Below, piece after piece: positions 1-7,475 of a DNA stretch of 24,639 nt. The notes under the pieces are model-generated. The model saw nothing but the letters and a program-made list of their open reading frames with translations. It did no database searches and was not told the origin of the DNA. Within the stretch, counting starts at the first letter, position 1. The number at the start of each line of letters is the position of its first letter. The stretch spans positions 1 through 24,639 of the forward strand of contig CAYUER010000011.1 of assembly GCA_964443785.1 (NCBI GenBank). Reading direction: 5' to 3'. Both the position numbers and the translations under genes were made by a program. Source of the DNA: CALMZN01 sp964443785 (GTDB lineage: Bacteria > Patescibacteriota > Patescibacteriia > UBA1558 > GWA2-36-10).

Positions 1-52
1 TTGGCTAAAATTAGCAAAAATATCCCAAAAAACAGAGCTTTAGCTTATCCCC

Positions 53-81
53 TTGCCAAAACTATAATTCTTTGCTATAAT
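53..81 (+). promoter_or_regulatory. Promoter of tuf
   Basis: A TTGCCA -35 box (53-58) and a perfect TATAAT -10 box (76-81) are separated by exactly 17 bases, with TGC directly before the -10 (extended -10). The predicted transcript starts near 88, giving a leader of about 120 nt before tuf. This is the standard housekeeping sigma consensus; the start site is inferred. Confidence 0.85.
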
Positions 82-174
82 CTTTTCTGTTTTACATATA
101 AATATTATTAATAATTAATCAATAAATTTAAAGATAGATGGTTCACAAAACCCAAGATGCTTTATCTAAATAAA

Positions 175-200
175 TGCTATCAGGGTGCTATCAAAGGAGA
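175..200 (+). promoter_or_regulatory. tuf ribosome binding site preceded by a direct repeat
   Basis: AAAGGAGA (193-200) sits 8 bases before the ATG at 209 and decides that start over the in-frame GTG at 185. The octamer TGCTATCA occurs twice with an 11-base period (175-182 and 186-193), the second copy leading into the Shine-Dalgarno. Very few other genes in the window have a recognisable Shine-Dalgarno. Confidence 0.75.
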
Positions 201-208
201 TTAAAAAG

Positions 209-1393
209 ATGGCAGAATTTCAACGCACAAAAACACACGTCAATGTCGGTACTATCGGCCACGTTGACCACGGCAAAACCACTTTAACAGCCGCTATGCT
301 CAAAGTCATTAGCGCTAGTGGTGGTGTTGCTCAAACCAAAAATGTCGACCAGATCGACAATGCTCCAGAAGAGCGCGAGCGTGGTATTACCATTGCTACT
401 GCTCACGTTGAGTATGAATCTGAAAAGAGACATTATGCTCACGTCGATTGTCCAGGACACGCTGACTATGTGAAAAACATGATCACTGGTGCTGCTCAAA
501 TGGACGGTGCTATTTTAGTTGTTTCAGCTGCTGACGGCCCTATGCCTCAGACCAGAGAACACATCTTGTTGGCTCGCCAAGTTGGTGTGCCTTACATTGT
601 TGTTTTCTTGAACAAGATGGATCAAGTAGATGATCCAGAGTTAGTTGACTTGGTAGAAGAAGAAATCAGAGATCTTTTGAAAAAATACGAATTCCCAGGC
701 GACAAAACTCCTATCATCCGTGGTACTGCTATCAAAGCTTTGGAAAATCCAAGCGGCGAAGATGCCAAGCCAATTTTAGACTTGTTAAAAGCTTTGGATG
801 AATACATCCCAGATCCAGTTCGTGATACTGAAAAACCATTTTTGATGCCTATCGAAGATATTTTCTCCATCGAAGGTCGTGGCACTGTCGTGACTGGTCG
901 TATTGAGAGAGGTATCATCAAGCTAAATGACGATGTGGAAATCGTCGGTTTATTGGACACTCAAAAAACAGTAGTGACTGGTATTGAGATGTTTAATAAA
1001 CAGTTGAATGAAGGTCGTGCCGGTGACAACGCTGGTTTATTGCTACGCGGTACCAAAAAAGACCAAGTAGAGAGAGGTCAAGTTTTGGCCAAGCCAGGTT
1101 CCATCACTCCTCACACTGAGTTTGAAGCCCAGATTTATATCTTGAGCAAAGACGAAGGTGGTAGACACACTCCATTTTTCAAAGGCTACAAACCACAGTT
1201 TTATATCCGCACTACTGATGTGACTGGTGAGATTATTTTACCAGAAGGTACTGAGATGATTATGCCTGGTGATACTGCTACTTTGCATATCAAATTAATT
1301 CACCCAGTAGCTTTGGAACAAAATTCCAAATTCGCTATTCGCGAAGGTGGCCACACTGTTGGTGCTGGTGCCGTTACCAAGATTATAAAATAA
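209..1393 (+). CDS. tuf: Elongation factor Tu
   Basis: Cytoplasmic GTPase that delivers aminoacyl-tRNA to the ribosomal A site. The 394-residue length is normal for the family. The G1 P-loop GHVDHGKT is at residues 17-24, switch I RGITI near 58-62, DCPGH at 80-84 and NKMD at 135-138; domains 2 and 3 follow, and the C-terminus ends in the usual GAGAVTKI motif. The start at 209 is chosen because of the AAAGGAG site 8 bases upstream; a GTG at 185 in the same frame would put that site inside the gene. It has its own consensus promoter and is separated from rpsJ by a GC-rich palindrome, so it may be transcribed apart from the S10 cluster, although no strong U-tract follows the palindrome. Confidence 0.98.
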   Translation: MAEFQRTKTHVNVGTIGHVDHGKTTLTAAMLKVISASGGVAQTKNVDQIDNAPEERERGITIATAHVEYESEKRHYAHVDCPGHADYVKNMITGAAQMDGAILVVSAADGPMPQTREHILLARQVGVPYIVVFLNKMDQVDDPELVDLVEEEIRDLLKKYEFPGDKTPIIRGTAIKALENPSGEDAKPILDLLKALDEYIPDPVRDTEKPFLMPIEDIFSIEGRGTVVTGRIERGIIKLNDDVEIVGLLDTQKTVVTGIEMFNKQLNEGRAGDNAGLLLRGTKKDQVERGQVLAKPGSITPHTEFEAQIYILSKDEGGRHTPFFKGYKPQFYIRTTDVTGEIILPEGTEMIMPGDTATLHIKLIHPVALEQNSKFAIREGGHTVGAGAVTKIIK

Positions 1394-1436
1394 TTTTATC
1401 CCCCCAGCCCCTCGCGAGGGGCTGGGGTGGTTAAAA
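1394..1436. repeat. REP-like GC-rich palindrome between tuf and rpsJ
   Basis: CCCCAGCCCCT (1402-1412) and AGGGGCTGGGG (1417-1427) form a perfect 11-bp stem with a CGCG loop. The pairing can extend outwards (TTTTA with TAAAA) across one bulge and one mismatch. No T-run follows on the plus strand, so it is not a textbook intrinsic terminator. The core is nearly identical to hairpins at 18752-18773 and 19192-19213, which points to a dispersed repeat family that may also slow transcription here. Confidence 0.7.
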
Positions 1437-1480
1437 TATAAAAACTCGAACATTAAGTAATTAAAAACCATTTCAATTCC

Positions 1481-1813
1481 ATGCAAGCCAAAGAAGTCAA
1501 AGATGAAAGTCAATCCAGAATCCGCATAAAGATTCGCGCTTTTGATCATAAGATTATTGATCAGTCCACCAAGACTATCATTGATACAGTTGATCGTACT
1601 GGCGCCAAGGTTATTGGCCCGATTCCACTGCCTACTGAAAAAAAGAAATTTACAGTTTTGCGATCCACTTTTGTCCACAAGGATGCTCGTGATCAATACG
1701 AGATGCGTGTGCACAAAAGAATGTTGGATATTGTAAATCCTACTCCTCAAACTGTTGATTCTTTGATGAATCTCAATTTGCCAGCTGGTGTAGATATTGA
1801 AATTAAAATGTAA
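1481..1813 (+). CDS. rpsJ: 30S ribosomal protein uS10
   Basis: Component of the 30S head and, in other bacteria, the NusE partner in antitermination. The 110-residue protein carries the family core from about residue 13 (RIRIKIRAFDHKIID), the GPIPLPTEKK loop near residues 46-55, and the RVHKRMLDI segment before the C-terminal strand. An extra N-terminal stretch of about 10 charged residues precedes the core. It lies 87 bases after tuf and is separated from rplC by 243 non-coding bases, unlike the few-base spacers elsewhere in the cluster. No Shine-Dalgarno is visible before the ATG. uS10 is normally about 100-105 residues, so the start is plausible but not proven. Confidence 0.95.
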   Translation: MQAKEVKDESQSRIRIKIRAFDHKIIDQSTKTIIDTVDRTGAKVIGPIPLPTEKKKFTVLRSTFVHKDARDQYEMRVHKRMLDIVNPTPQTVDSLMNLNLPAGVDIEIKM

Positions 1814-1816
1814 TTT

Positions 1817-1833
1817 TTTCGTCAGAGACGAAA
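1817..1833 (+). other. Small hairpin just after rpsJ
   Basis: TTTCGTC (1817-1823) and GACGAAA (1827-1833) can form a 7-bp stem with a 3-base loop. It starts 3 bases after the rpsJ stop and is followed by A-rich rather than T-rich sequence, so it could be a processing site or a weak terminator. It is the first of several hairpins in the rpsJ-rplC spacer. Confidence 0.4.
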
Positions 1834-1861
1834 GATAAAAATAAAAATGTATTTATCTGTT

Positions 1862-2041
1862 GTCATAACCCCATTTTTTGGGAAGTGTGATGACCGGGAT
1901 AAAAACGTTTTAGGGAAAAATCGCCAAATTTAATTTAAAAAAAATTTGAAAAGTTGCGTTAAGCTCTTAAAGTTTGAGGGTTTAGCCATCGCGATTTTGT
2001 CCTTAAAAATAAGTATTTTTAAAGATAAAGTCGCGATTTTT
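1862..2041 (+). promoter_or_regulatory. Candidate attenuator leader of the rplC ribosomal operon
   Basis: The spacer contains a hairpin closed by GTCAT (1862-1866) and ATGAC (1890-1894), then a 7-bp CAAATTT/AAATTTG stem. Last comes a long hairpin, 1988-2011 against 2014-2037, with one mismatch, two G-U pairs and a T-run (2037-2041), ending 15 bases before rplC. This resembles an intrinsic terminator. AAAAATCGC at 1916-1924 can pair with GCGATTTTT at 2033-2041, or with GCGATTTT at 1991-1998, and so could disrupt the terminator. In other bacteria this operon is controlled by L4 binding its own leader. The layout fits a comparable switch, but ligand and mechanism are inference. Confidence 0.55.
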
Positions 2042-2056
2042 AATTAATTTATAGAT

Positions 2057-2875
2057 ATGGCCAAGTTTATTTTAGGAAAAAAGTTACACATGACCCAAAG
2101 ATTTTTGGCTGATGGTACTTGGGTACCGGTAACTGTCGTCGAGGCTGGTCCTTGCGCGGTTACTCAAGTCAAAAACGAGGACAATGATGGATATCAAGCC
2201 GTTCAGGTTGGTTTTGGCTTCAAAAAGAAGCTGAATAAACCGCTGGCAGGACATTTCAAAGGTTTGGACAATTTTCGCCATGTGCGAGAATTTCGTGTTG
2301 ATCAAAGCAGTGCTTTTGAGCGCGGCAAAATGATTGATGTGAGTAGTTTTCAAGCCGGAGATTATTTGGATGTAGCCGCCATTTCCAAAGGAAAAGGTTT
2401 CCAAGGTGTGGTGAGGCGTCATGGTTTTCATGGCTCTCCAGCTACCCATGGACACAAAGATCAATTGCGCATGCCTGGTTCTATCGGTGCCGGTGGTGTA
2501 CAGCATGTTTTCAAAGGTACTCGCATGGCTGGACGCATGGGCGGTGATAGGATTACTATCAAAAATTTAGAATTGATCGATGTCGATTTAGAAAAGAATT
2601 TACTCTACATCAAAGGCGCTGTGCCTGGTGCTAGAAATTCTCTCTTGATGATCGAAGCTGATGGCGAGTTGATTTTGAAAGACAAAGTATCAGCTCCAGT
2701 AGTAGCTAGCGAAGTCAAAACAGAGGAGCCAGTCGTAGAGGCTGAGGTAAAATCAGAAGATATCGCAGTGGAGGCTGTTGAGCCAACACCAGCAGTGGTC
2801 GAAGAGCAAACTGAAGCAGTAGCAGAAAAACTTGAGGACGCTCCAGAAAAAGCAGAGGAAGCCAAGAAAGAATAA
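2057..2875 (+). CDS. rplC: 50S ribosomal protein uL3 with acidic C-terminal extension
   Basis: Early-assembly protein of the 50S subunit near the peptidyl transferase centre. Residues 1-208 match uL3: an N-terminal FILGKKLHMTQ, the central KGKGFQGVVRRHGF and HGHKDQLRMPGSIG segments (about 112-145), and KGTRMAGRMGGDR (about 153-165), which contains the glutamine-methylation-loop region in other species. Residues about 211-272 are a low-complexity tail rich in Glu, Ala and Val, absent from typical uL3 (about 205-215 residues). The ATG at 2057 follows the attenuator-like hairpin by 15-20 bases and has no Shine-Dalgarno. It is the first gene of the long rplC-secY run, 4 bases before rplD. Confidence 0.97.
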   Translation: MAKFILGKKLHMTQRFLADGTWVPVTVVEAGPCAVTQVKNEDNDGYQAVQVGFGFKKKLNKPLAGHFKGLDNFRHVREFRVDQSSAFERGKMIDVSSFQAGDYLDVAAISKGKGFQGVVRRHGFHGSPATHGHKDQLRMPGSIGAGGVQHVFKGTRMAGRMGGDRITIKNLELIDVDLEKNLLYIKGAVPGARNSLLMIEADGELILKDKVSAPVVASEVKTEEPVVEAEVKSEDIAVEAVEPTPAVVEEQTEAVAEKLEDAPEKAEEAKKE

Positions 2876-2879
2876 ATAT

Positions 2880-3518
2880 ATGTCAGATATTAAAGTAAAA
2901 GTATATAACTGGCAGGGCGAAGTCATCGGCGACGAAAAAGTAGATGCTAAATTTTTTGGCGTCAAAGTAAATCCAGTCGTCGTGCAGCAAGTAGTCATCG
3001 CTCAACGCGCCAACTCTCGTGAAACTTTGGCTCACACCAAAGGCCGATCAGAGGTGCGTGGTGGTGGTAAAAAGCCTTGGAAACAAAAAGGTACTGGCCG
3101 TGCTAGACATGGATCTATCCGCTCACCTTTGTGGGTTGGTGGTGGTATCACTTTTGGTCCAACTACTGATCGCAACTTTGCTGTCAAAGTAAACAAAAAA
3201 ACCAAAGCCGCTGCTTTGAAGATGGTCATGACTGACAAATTAGCTAGTGACAATCTCATCGTTGTCGACAGCTATGACATGCCAGATACCAAGACCAAAT
3301 CTTTGCAGAGTGCTTTGAAAAAATTACCAGTCGCTGGCAAATCAGTTTTGATTGTCACATCATCTGCCAAAGATAGCGTCAATTTGGCTGCTCAGAACTT
3401 GAAAAAAGTAGAAACTATTTTTGTCGGTAGTCTCAATGTCGTTGACTTGTTGAAATATCATTATCTGGTGGTCAATAAAGCAATGCTTACCAAGATTCAA
3501 GAGCATTATAGAAAATAA
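2880..3518 (+). CDS. rplD: 50S ribosomal protein uL4
   Basis: 50S protein lining the nascent-peptide exit tunnel and, in Escherichia coli, the autoregulator of the S10 operon. The ATG at 2880 gives 212 residues, close to the family norm. An upstream in-frame start at 2832 would overlap rplC and add a basic stretch with no family match. The tunnel-loop region is recognisable as GRSEVRGGGKKPWKQKGTGRARHGS (residues about 52-76, quoted in part), followed by the Rossmann-like C-terminal domain. It follows rplC by 4 bases and precedes rplW by 5. Its presence directly behind the attenuator-like leader makes it the natural candidate ligand for that element (inference). Confidence 0.97.
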   Translation: MSDIKVKVYNWQGEVIGDEKVDAKFFGVKVNPVVVQQVVIAQRANSRETLAHTKGRSEVRGGGKKPWKQKGTGRARHGSIRSPLWVGGGITFGPTTDRNFAVKVNKKTKAAALKMVMTDKLASDNLIVVDSYDMPDTKTKSLQSALKKLPVAGKSVLIVTSSAKDSVNLAAQNLKKVETIFVGSLNVVDLLKYHYLVVNKAMLTKIQEHYRK

Positions 3519-3523
3519 AATAT

Positions 3524-3891
3524 ATGGCTATATTTAAAAAAAGACCAGAAAAAACATTAGTCAAGCGTGGTGGTAAGCCAGCCAAAAAAGATGGTGCTAC
3601 TGTCAAAGCTAAAGTTAGCGGTGAGATCAAGCCTTTGAAAGCGATTGGTCGTCCAGCTAAGTATTTGATCAAACCAGTGATTTCAGAAAAATCAACCATG
3701 GTCAATGCTTTGAATAAATATATTTTTGAAGTTTCTCAAGATGCCAATAAGGTAGAAGTCAAAAAAGCTATCCAAGAGCTTTATAATGTCCGCCCTACTA
3801 ATGTCAACATTATCATCTCTGATGGTAAGTATGTCCGCTATGGACGCAATTATGGCAAGACCAAAAAAGTTAAAAAAGCTATTGTGACTTT
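3524..3891 (+). CDS. rplW: 50S ribosomal protein uL23, 3' end lost in a scaffold gap
   Basis: uL23 sits at the tunnel exit and docks trigger factor and the SRP receptor machinery in other bacteria. The family core begins near residue 46 with YLIKPVISEKST and continues through NKYIFEVSQDANK, VKKAIQELYNVRPTNVN and a YGRNYGKTKKVKKAIV segment. Residues 1-45 are a basic, lysine-rich extension not found in the usual protein of about 95-100 residues. The reading frame enters the 100-N gap at 3892, after about 122 residues; the family would normally end within roughly 10-15 residues. Reading on through the gap into the next gene is an artefact of the filler bases. Confidence 0.95.
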
Positions 3892-3991
3892 NNNNNNNNN
3901 NNNNNNNNNNNNNNNNNNNNNNNNNNNNNNNNNNNNNNNNNNNNNNNNNNNNNNNNNNNNNNNNNNNNNNNNNNNNNNNNNNNNNNNNNNN
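3892..3991. other. Scaffold gap (100 N)
   Basis: Exactly 100 N, a conventional filler for a gap of unknown size. It removes the rplW 3' end and the rplW-rplB spacer. The true missing length may be far shorter than 100 bases. Confidence 0.98.
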
Positions 3992-3992
3992 T

Positions 3993-4832
3993 ATGCCGAT
4001 TAAATTATACAAACCAACTACTCCTGCTCGTCGCCAGACTTCAGTCTTGGTGCGCAAAGATATTTCCAAAAATAAACCGGAGAGATCTTTGGTTTATCGC
4101 AAAAAAAGAGCAGCCGGTCGCAATGCCCAAGGCAAGATCACTGTTCGTCATCAAGGTGGTGGAGCTAGAAAATTAGTTAGAATTGTTGATTTTTTACAAA
4201 ACAAATACGACATTCCAGCCACTGTCAAAGGCTTGGAGTATGATCCAAATCGCAACACTACCATTGCTTTGCTTGTTTACAAGGACGGTGAGAAAAAATA
4301 TATCATTGCCCCTGATCAACTCAAGGTTGGTGATGTAGTGATTTCTTCCCAAAAGACTGTGCCAATGAATATTGGTAATAGAATGCCTTTGGGTCAGATG
4401 CCTACTGGTACCATGGTACACAATGTCGAGCTTAATCCTGGTAAAGGTGGTAAATTAGCTCGTTCAGCGGGCAATTCTTTGCTTCTGACCTCTCTAGATG
4501 GTGAAAAAGCAATTTTGAAAATGCCTAGTGGTGAGGTCAGAGTAGTTTTGAGTAGCTGCTCAGCCAGTGTTGGTGTGCCTAGCAATCCAGAGTATCGTAA
4601 TATTCGCTGGGGTAAAGCTGGTCGTATGAGACATCGTGGTATCAGACCAACAGTCAGAGGTAAGACCATGAACCCAGTTGATCATCCTCATGGTGGTGGT
4701 GAAGGTCACAATCCAATCGGTTTGAAACATCCCAAGACCTATACCGGCAAACCAGCTTTGGGTGTCAAAACTAGAAAAGCCAATAAATATTCCAATAAAT
4801 TTATTATTCAAAGACGCAGCAAGAATAAATAA
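3993..4832 (+). CDS. rplB: 50S ribosomal protein uL2
   Basis: Core rRNA-binding protein needed for subunit association and peptidyl transferase activity. The 279-residue length is typical. The N-terminal part has the RNA-binding fold with GRNAQGKITVRHQGGG (residues about 42-57) and the central SH3-like domain. The C-terminal part holds the GKAGRMRHRGIRPTVRG segment and the hallmark HPHGGGEGHNP loop, with the conserved histidine linked to peptidyl transfer. The start lies 2 bases after the sequence gap, so an upstream in-frame start cannot be fully excluded, but MPIKLYKPTTPARR is the expected N-terminus. It is followed by rpsS after 6 bases. Confidence 0.98.
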   Translation: MPIKLYKPTTPARRQTSVLVRKDISKNKPERSLVYRKKRAAGRNAQGKITVRHQGGGARKLVRIVDFLQNKYDIPATVKGLEYDPNRNTTIALLVYKDGEKKYIIAPDQLKVGDVVISSQKTVPMNIGNRMPLGQMPTGTMVHNVELNPGKGGKLARSAGNSLLLTSLDGEKAILKMPSGEVRVVLSSCSASVGVPSNPEYRNIRWGKAGRMRHRGIRPTVRGKTMNPVDHPHGGGEGHNPIGLKHPKTYTGKPALGVKTRKANKYSNKFIIQRRSKNK

Positions 4833-4838
4833 AATCCT

Positions 4839-5129
4839 ATGTCAAGAAGTTTAAAAAAAGGCCCATTTACCGATCCAAAATTGTTGAAGAAAATTTCTAA
4901 TTTGAAACCGGGAGAGGGTAAGGTAATCAAAACTTGGTCAAGAGTTTCTGTCATTTCTCCAGAGATGGTTGGCTTTACCTTTGGCGTCCACAATGGCAAA
5001 GACCATGTGCCTGTCTATGTAGTAGAAAATATGGTCGGTCATCGTCTAGGAGAATTTGCTCCTACTAGAAAATTTGTCAGCCATGGCGGTAAGATGGCCA
5101 AGAGTCAAGCTAAAGAAGGTAGTAAATAA
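4839..5129 (+). CDS. rpsS: 30S ribosomal protein uS19
   Basis: 30S head protein that contacts uS13 and the A-site finger. Its 96 residues match the family. The N-terminus MSRSLKKGPFTDPKLLKKI is diagnostic, followed by KTWSRVSVISPEMVGFTF (part of residues 28-45), VHNGKDHVPVYV and the GHRLGEFAPTRKF segment near residues 66-78. It lies 6 bases after rplB and 5 before rplV, in the invariant S10 operon order. No Shine-Dalgarno is visible in the AT-rich spacer. Confidence 0.98.
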   Translation: MSRSLKKGPFTDPKLLKKISNLKPGEGKVIKTWSRVSVISPEMVGFTFGVHNGKDHVPVYVVENMVGHRLGEFAPTRKFVSHGGKMAKSQAKEGSK

Positions 5130-5134
5130 TATAT

Positions 5135-5665
5135 ATGATTGAGGTTAAAGCTAAATTATTCAATGTCAATATCAGCGCCAAGAAAATGCGTTTAGTAGCT
5201 GGTGCTATCCGTGGCAAAAATGTTGTCAAAGCCGAAAGTATTTTGACTGTTTTGCCAAAGATATCTTCCCCAGTATTATTGAAACTTTTGCGCTCTGGTA
5301 TTGCCAATGCCAAAGATCGTTATGAATTGAATCCAGATGACTTGATAGTCAAAAGCATCATGGTCAATGAAGGTGTGGCTGCCAAGCGCTGGAAGCCATC
5401 AGCCTTTGGTCGCGCTCATCCTTTCAAAAAGCATTCTTGTCATGTGATTTTGACCTTGACCCTCAAGGCTGGCAGTGCTAGCAAATTGCGTGAGAAAAAA
5501 TCTGAGCCAGTAGAAACTGTTGATTTGACCAAGATTGATAAAAAGACCGATATCAAAGAAGCGCCGTTAAAGGATGGCAAAAAACCAAAGAATACATCGA
5601 AGAAAATTAAAGATAGTCAAAACCCTGATCACAAGGTCAAGGGTGTAAGAGTAAAGACTGGTTAA
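5135..5665 (+). CDS. rplV: 50S ribosomal protein uL22 with basic C-terminal tail
   Basis: 50S protein lining the exit tunnel through its beta-hairpin. Residues 1 to about 112 match uL22: SAKKMRLVAGAIRGK at the N-terminus, then the KSIMVNEGVAAKRW and PSAFGRAHPFKKHSCHV segments that form the tunnel hairpin. Residues about 114-176 are a lysine-rich, low-complexity tail (SEPVETVDLTKIDKK and onward) beyond the usual 110-residue length. The gene starts 5 bases after rpsS and ends 4 bases before rpsC. The tail keeps the same frame and codon style as the core, so it looks like a real extension, not a frameshift. Confidence 0.96.
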   Translation: MIEVKAKLFNVNISAKKMRLVAGAIRGKNVVKAESILTVLPKISSPVLLKLLRSGIANAKDRYELNPDDLIVKSIMVNEGVAAKRWKPSAFGRAHPFKKHSCHVILTLTLKAGSASKLREKKSEPVETVDLTKIDKKTDIKEAPLKDGKKPKNTSKKIKDSQNPDHKVKGVRVKTG

Positions 5666-5669
5666 AAAT

Positions 5670-6449
5670 ATGGGAAAGAAAATAAATCCAAGAGTATTTC
5701 GTCTAGGTATGAGTGAAAGCTGGCGTTCACGCTGGTTTGCCTCAAAAGATTATGCTGAATTATTAGAGCAGGATATTAAGATTAGAAAATTTTTGACTAA
5801 AGAATTACGTGAAGCCAGCATTGATCGTATCGAGATCGAAAGAAGCAGAGGAGAGATCATCATCAATATCACAGCCGCCAAACCTGGCGTCATCATTGGA
5901 CGTGGTGGTAGTAGCATCGAAGATATCAAGATGAAAGTGCGACGCGGATTTTTAGAAAAAAATACCAAATTGCAAATCAATATCACCGAAGTTTCTGTGC
6001 CAAATTTGTCAGCCAATGTCATTGTGCAGGCTATCAGAGAAGATCTAGAAAAGAGAATGCCATTTCGTCGCACTATGAAGATGAATATTGACAAAGTGAT
6101 GAAAGCTGGTGCCAAGGGCGTCAAAATCATGGTAGCTGGTCGTTTGAACGGCGCCGAAATTGCTCGTACTGAAAAATTGACCCAAGGCAAGATTCCTCTC
6201 CAGACTATCAGATCAAGTATAGATTACAGTCGCGGTATCGCTCAGACCATTTATGGTGTCATCGGTATCAAGGTCTGGATCTACAAGGGTGAATATTTTG
6301 ACAAAAAAGCTAAAGAAAAAGAAGCGGTCAAAGCTCCGCAAAAGACTGTCAAATTATTTAATAAAGAAAAAGCTGTATCCCTGGCATCATTGACCAAACA
6401 AACGGCCAGTGCTCCAGTAAAAAAAGTCGAAAAGAAAGTAAAGAAATAA
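5670..6449 (+). CDS. rpsC: 30S ribosomal protein uS3
   Basis: 30S head protein at the mRNA entry channel, implicated in helicase-like unwinding of mRNA. The 259-residue protein begins GKKINPRVFRLG. It has a KH type-2 domain with the GRGG loop at about residues 77-80 (KPGVIIGRGGSSIEDIK), then the C-terminal S3 domain (KMNIDKVMKAGAKGVKIMV, AGRLNGAEIARTE) ending near residue 211. A lysine/alanine-rich tail of about 48 residues follows. The gene lies 4 bases after rplV and 4 before rplP. Confidence 0.97.
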   Translation: MGKKINPRVFRLGMSESWRSRWFASKDYAELLEQDIKIRKFLTKELREASIDRIEIERSRGEIIINITAAKPGVIIGRGGSSIEDIKMKVRRGFLEKNTKLQINITEVSVPNLSANVIVQAIREDLEKRMPFRRTMKMNIDKVMKAGAKGVKIMVAGRLNGAEIARTEKLTQGKIPLQTIRSSIDYSRGIAQTIYGVIGIKVWIYKGEYFDKKAKEKEAVKAPQKTVKLFNKEKAVSLASLTKQTASAPVKKVEKKVKK

Positions 6450-6453
6450 TTTT

Positions 6454-6870
6454 ATGTTAGCGCCAAAAAAGACAAAACATAGAAAATGGCAACGTGGCGA
6501 CCAAATCAAGGGTAAGGCAACTCGTTTGAATTCCTTGTGCTTTGGCGAATACGGCATCAAGACCATGGAAGCCGGCTGGGTGACAGCTAGGCAGATTGAG
6601 TCTGCTCGTCGCGCTATTGTAGGCTATATCCAAAGAAGTGGTAATGTTTTTATCCGTATTTTCCCTGACAAGCCAATCACTTTCAAAGGCAATGAAATGC
6701 CTATGGGTAAAGGTAAGGGTGCTGTCGATCATTACGTCGCTGTCGTCAAGCCTGGTACTATTCTTTTTGAGATCAAAGATGTCGATGAAAAGGTAGCTCG
6801 TCGCGCTATGGAATTGGCTAGACATAAGTTATCCGTCAAAAGTAAATTTATTAGCAAGGCTTTAAAATAA
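6454..6870 (+). CDS. rplP: 50S ribosomal protein uL16
   Basis: 50S protein near the A-site tRNA elbow and the central protuberance. Its 138 residues match the family. The N-terminus MLAPKKTKHRKWQRG is diagnostic, followed by LCFGEYGIKTMEAGWVTARQ (part of residues 29-49), the RPD-equivalent FPDKPITFKGNEMPMGKGKG loop near residues 70-90, and the ELARHKLSVKSKF C-terminus. The methionine/glycine loop that is hydroxylated in some species is conserved. It sits 4 bases after rpsC and 4 before rpmC, with no Shine-Dalgarno. Confidence 0.98.
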   Translation: MLAPKKTKHRKWQRGDQIKGKATRLNSLCFGEYGIKTMEAGWVTARQIESARRAIVGYIQRSGNVFIRIFPDKPITFKGNEMPMGKGKGAVDHYVAVVKPGTILFEIKDVDEKVARRAMELARHKLSVKSKFISKALK

Positions 6871-6874
6871 ATCT

Positions 6875-7111
6875 ATGGATTTGAAAGAATTACAAAAATT
6901 TGCCGATAAGGATTTGCACCTTCATTTATCTGACTTGAGAAAAAAAGTTCGTGAGTTTAGATTTAGTATTGCCAATAGTCAGCTAAAAAATGTGCGCTCC
7001 CTTCGTCAGAGCAAAAAAGAAATTGCACAAGTTTTGACCGAGCTCAACAAAAGACGCAACAATAAAACCAGCGCCCCAGAGTTGACAGTAGAGAATAAGA
7101 GCCAAGAATAA
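6875..7111 (+). CDS. rpmC: 50S ribosomal protein uL29
   Basis: Small helical-hairpin protein at the tunnel exit, next to uL23. The 78-residue protein has the family pattern DLKELQKFADKDLHLHLSDL, FRFSIANSQLKNVRSLRQSKKEIAQVLTEL (quoted in part) and a short polar tail after residue 62. It follows rplP by 4 bases and is separated from rpsQ by 18 bases, a wider gap than most in this run. Confidence 0.95.
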   Translation: MDLKELQKFADKDLHLHLSDLRKKVREFRFSIANSQLKNVRSLRQSKKEIAQVLTELNKRRNNKTSAPELTVENKSQE

Positions 7112-7129
7112 TATTTTTAGATATTAAAT

Positions 7130-7402
7130 ATGGAAAAGAAAGCAACAACAAAAAAAATTATCCGCCGTCGCTTGATTGGGGAAGTTGTCAGTGACAAAAT
7201 GGCCAAAACTATCGTAGTCAAGGTCGTTCATGTCAAGGCTCACCCAAAATACAAAAAAAGATATCAAGTGAGTAGCAAGTACAAGGCTCATGATGAAAAT
7301 AATTTGTTTCGTACTGGTGAAAAAGTAGTCATCGAAGCTTGTCGCCCAATATCCAAGGACAAGCGCTGGCGTGTAATCAAAAAGCTTAATCCAGCCAAAT
7401 AA
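7130..7402 (+). CDS. rpsQ: 30S ribosomal protein uS17
   Basis: OB-fold 16S rRNA-binding protein needed early in 30S assembly. The 90-residue protein has the GEVVSDKMAKTIVVKV first strands (residues about 17-32), the HPKYKKRYQVSSKYKAHDE loop and the GEKVVIEACRPISKDKRW segment ending in a basic C-terminus. A short lysine-rich N-terminal stretch precedes the domain. It is followed by a 73-base spacer with a hairpin before rplN. Confidence 0.97.
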   Translation: MEKKATTKKIIRRRLIGEVVSDKMAKTIVVKVVHVKAHPKYKKRYQVSSKYKAHDENNLFRTGEKVVIEACRPISKDKRWRVIKKLNPAK

Positions 7403-7423
7403 ATTTAATTAATTAATTTTTTA

Positions 7424-7463
7424 GATCTCGTTAACATTCAATCGCTAAATATTTTACGAGGTC
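7424..7463 (+). promoter_or_regulatory. Hairpin in the rpsQ-rplN spacer
   Basis: Bases 7424-7434 can pair with 7453-7463 (GATCTCGTTAA against TTTACGAGGTC) in 10 of 11 positions, including a T-G wobble. The hairpin ends 12 bases before the rplN start. No T-run follows, so it is unlikely to be a terminator. A role in translation control or RNA processing at the S10/spc operon boundary is possible but unproven. Confidence 0.45.
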
Positions 7464-7475
7464 AATGATAAAGAT

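Noticed and set aside
1..52. A gene or element in the first 52 bases
   Set aside because: No reading frame, repeat or hairpin of note is visible there; the sequence is AT-rich and simply precedes the tuf promoter.
185..208. GTG start for tuf eight codons upstream of the ATG
   Set aside because: It places the clear AAAGGAG ribosome binding site inside the gene, and the extra residues do not match the EF-Tu N-terminus.
1394..1436. Palindrome after tuf as a standard intrinsic terminator
   Set aside because: The stem is strong but no T-run follows on the plus strand; it is kept as a repeat with possible pausing effect.
2832..2879. Upstream start for rplD
   Set aside because: It overlaps the end of rplC in another frame and adds a basic stretch with no uL4 similarity; the ATG at 2880 gives the normal length.
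3892..4003. Fusion of rplW with sequence beyond the gap
   Set aside because: The apparent read-through uses filler N of arbitrary length; rplB starts at 3993 in another frame.
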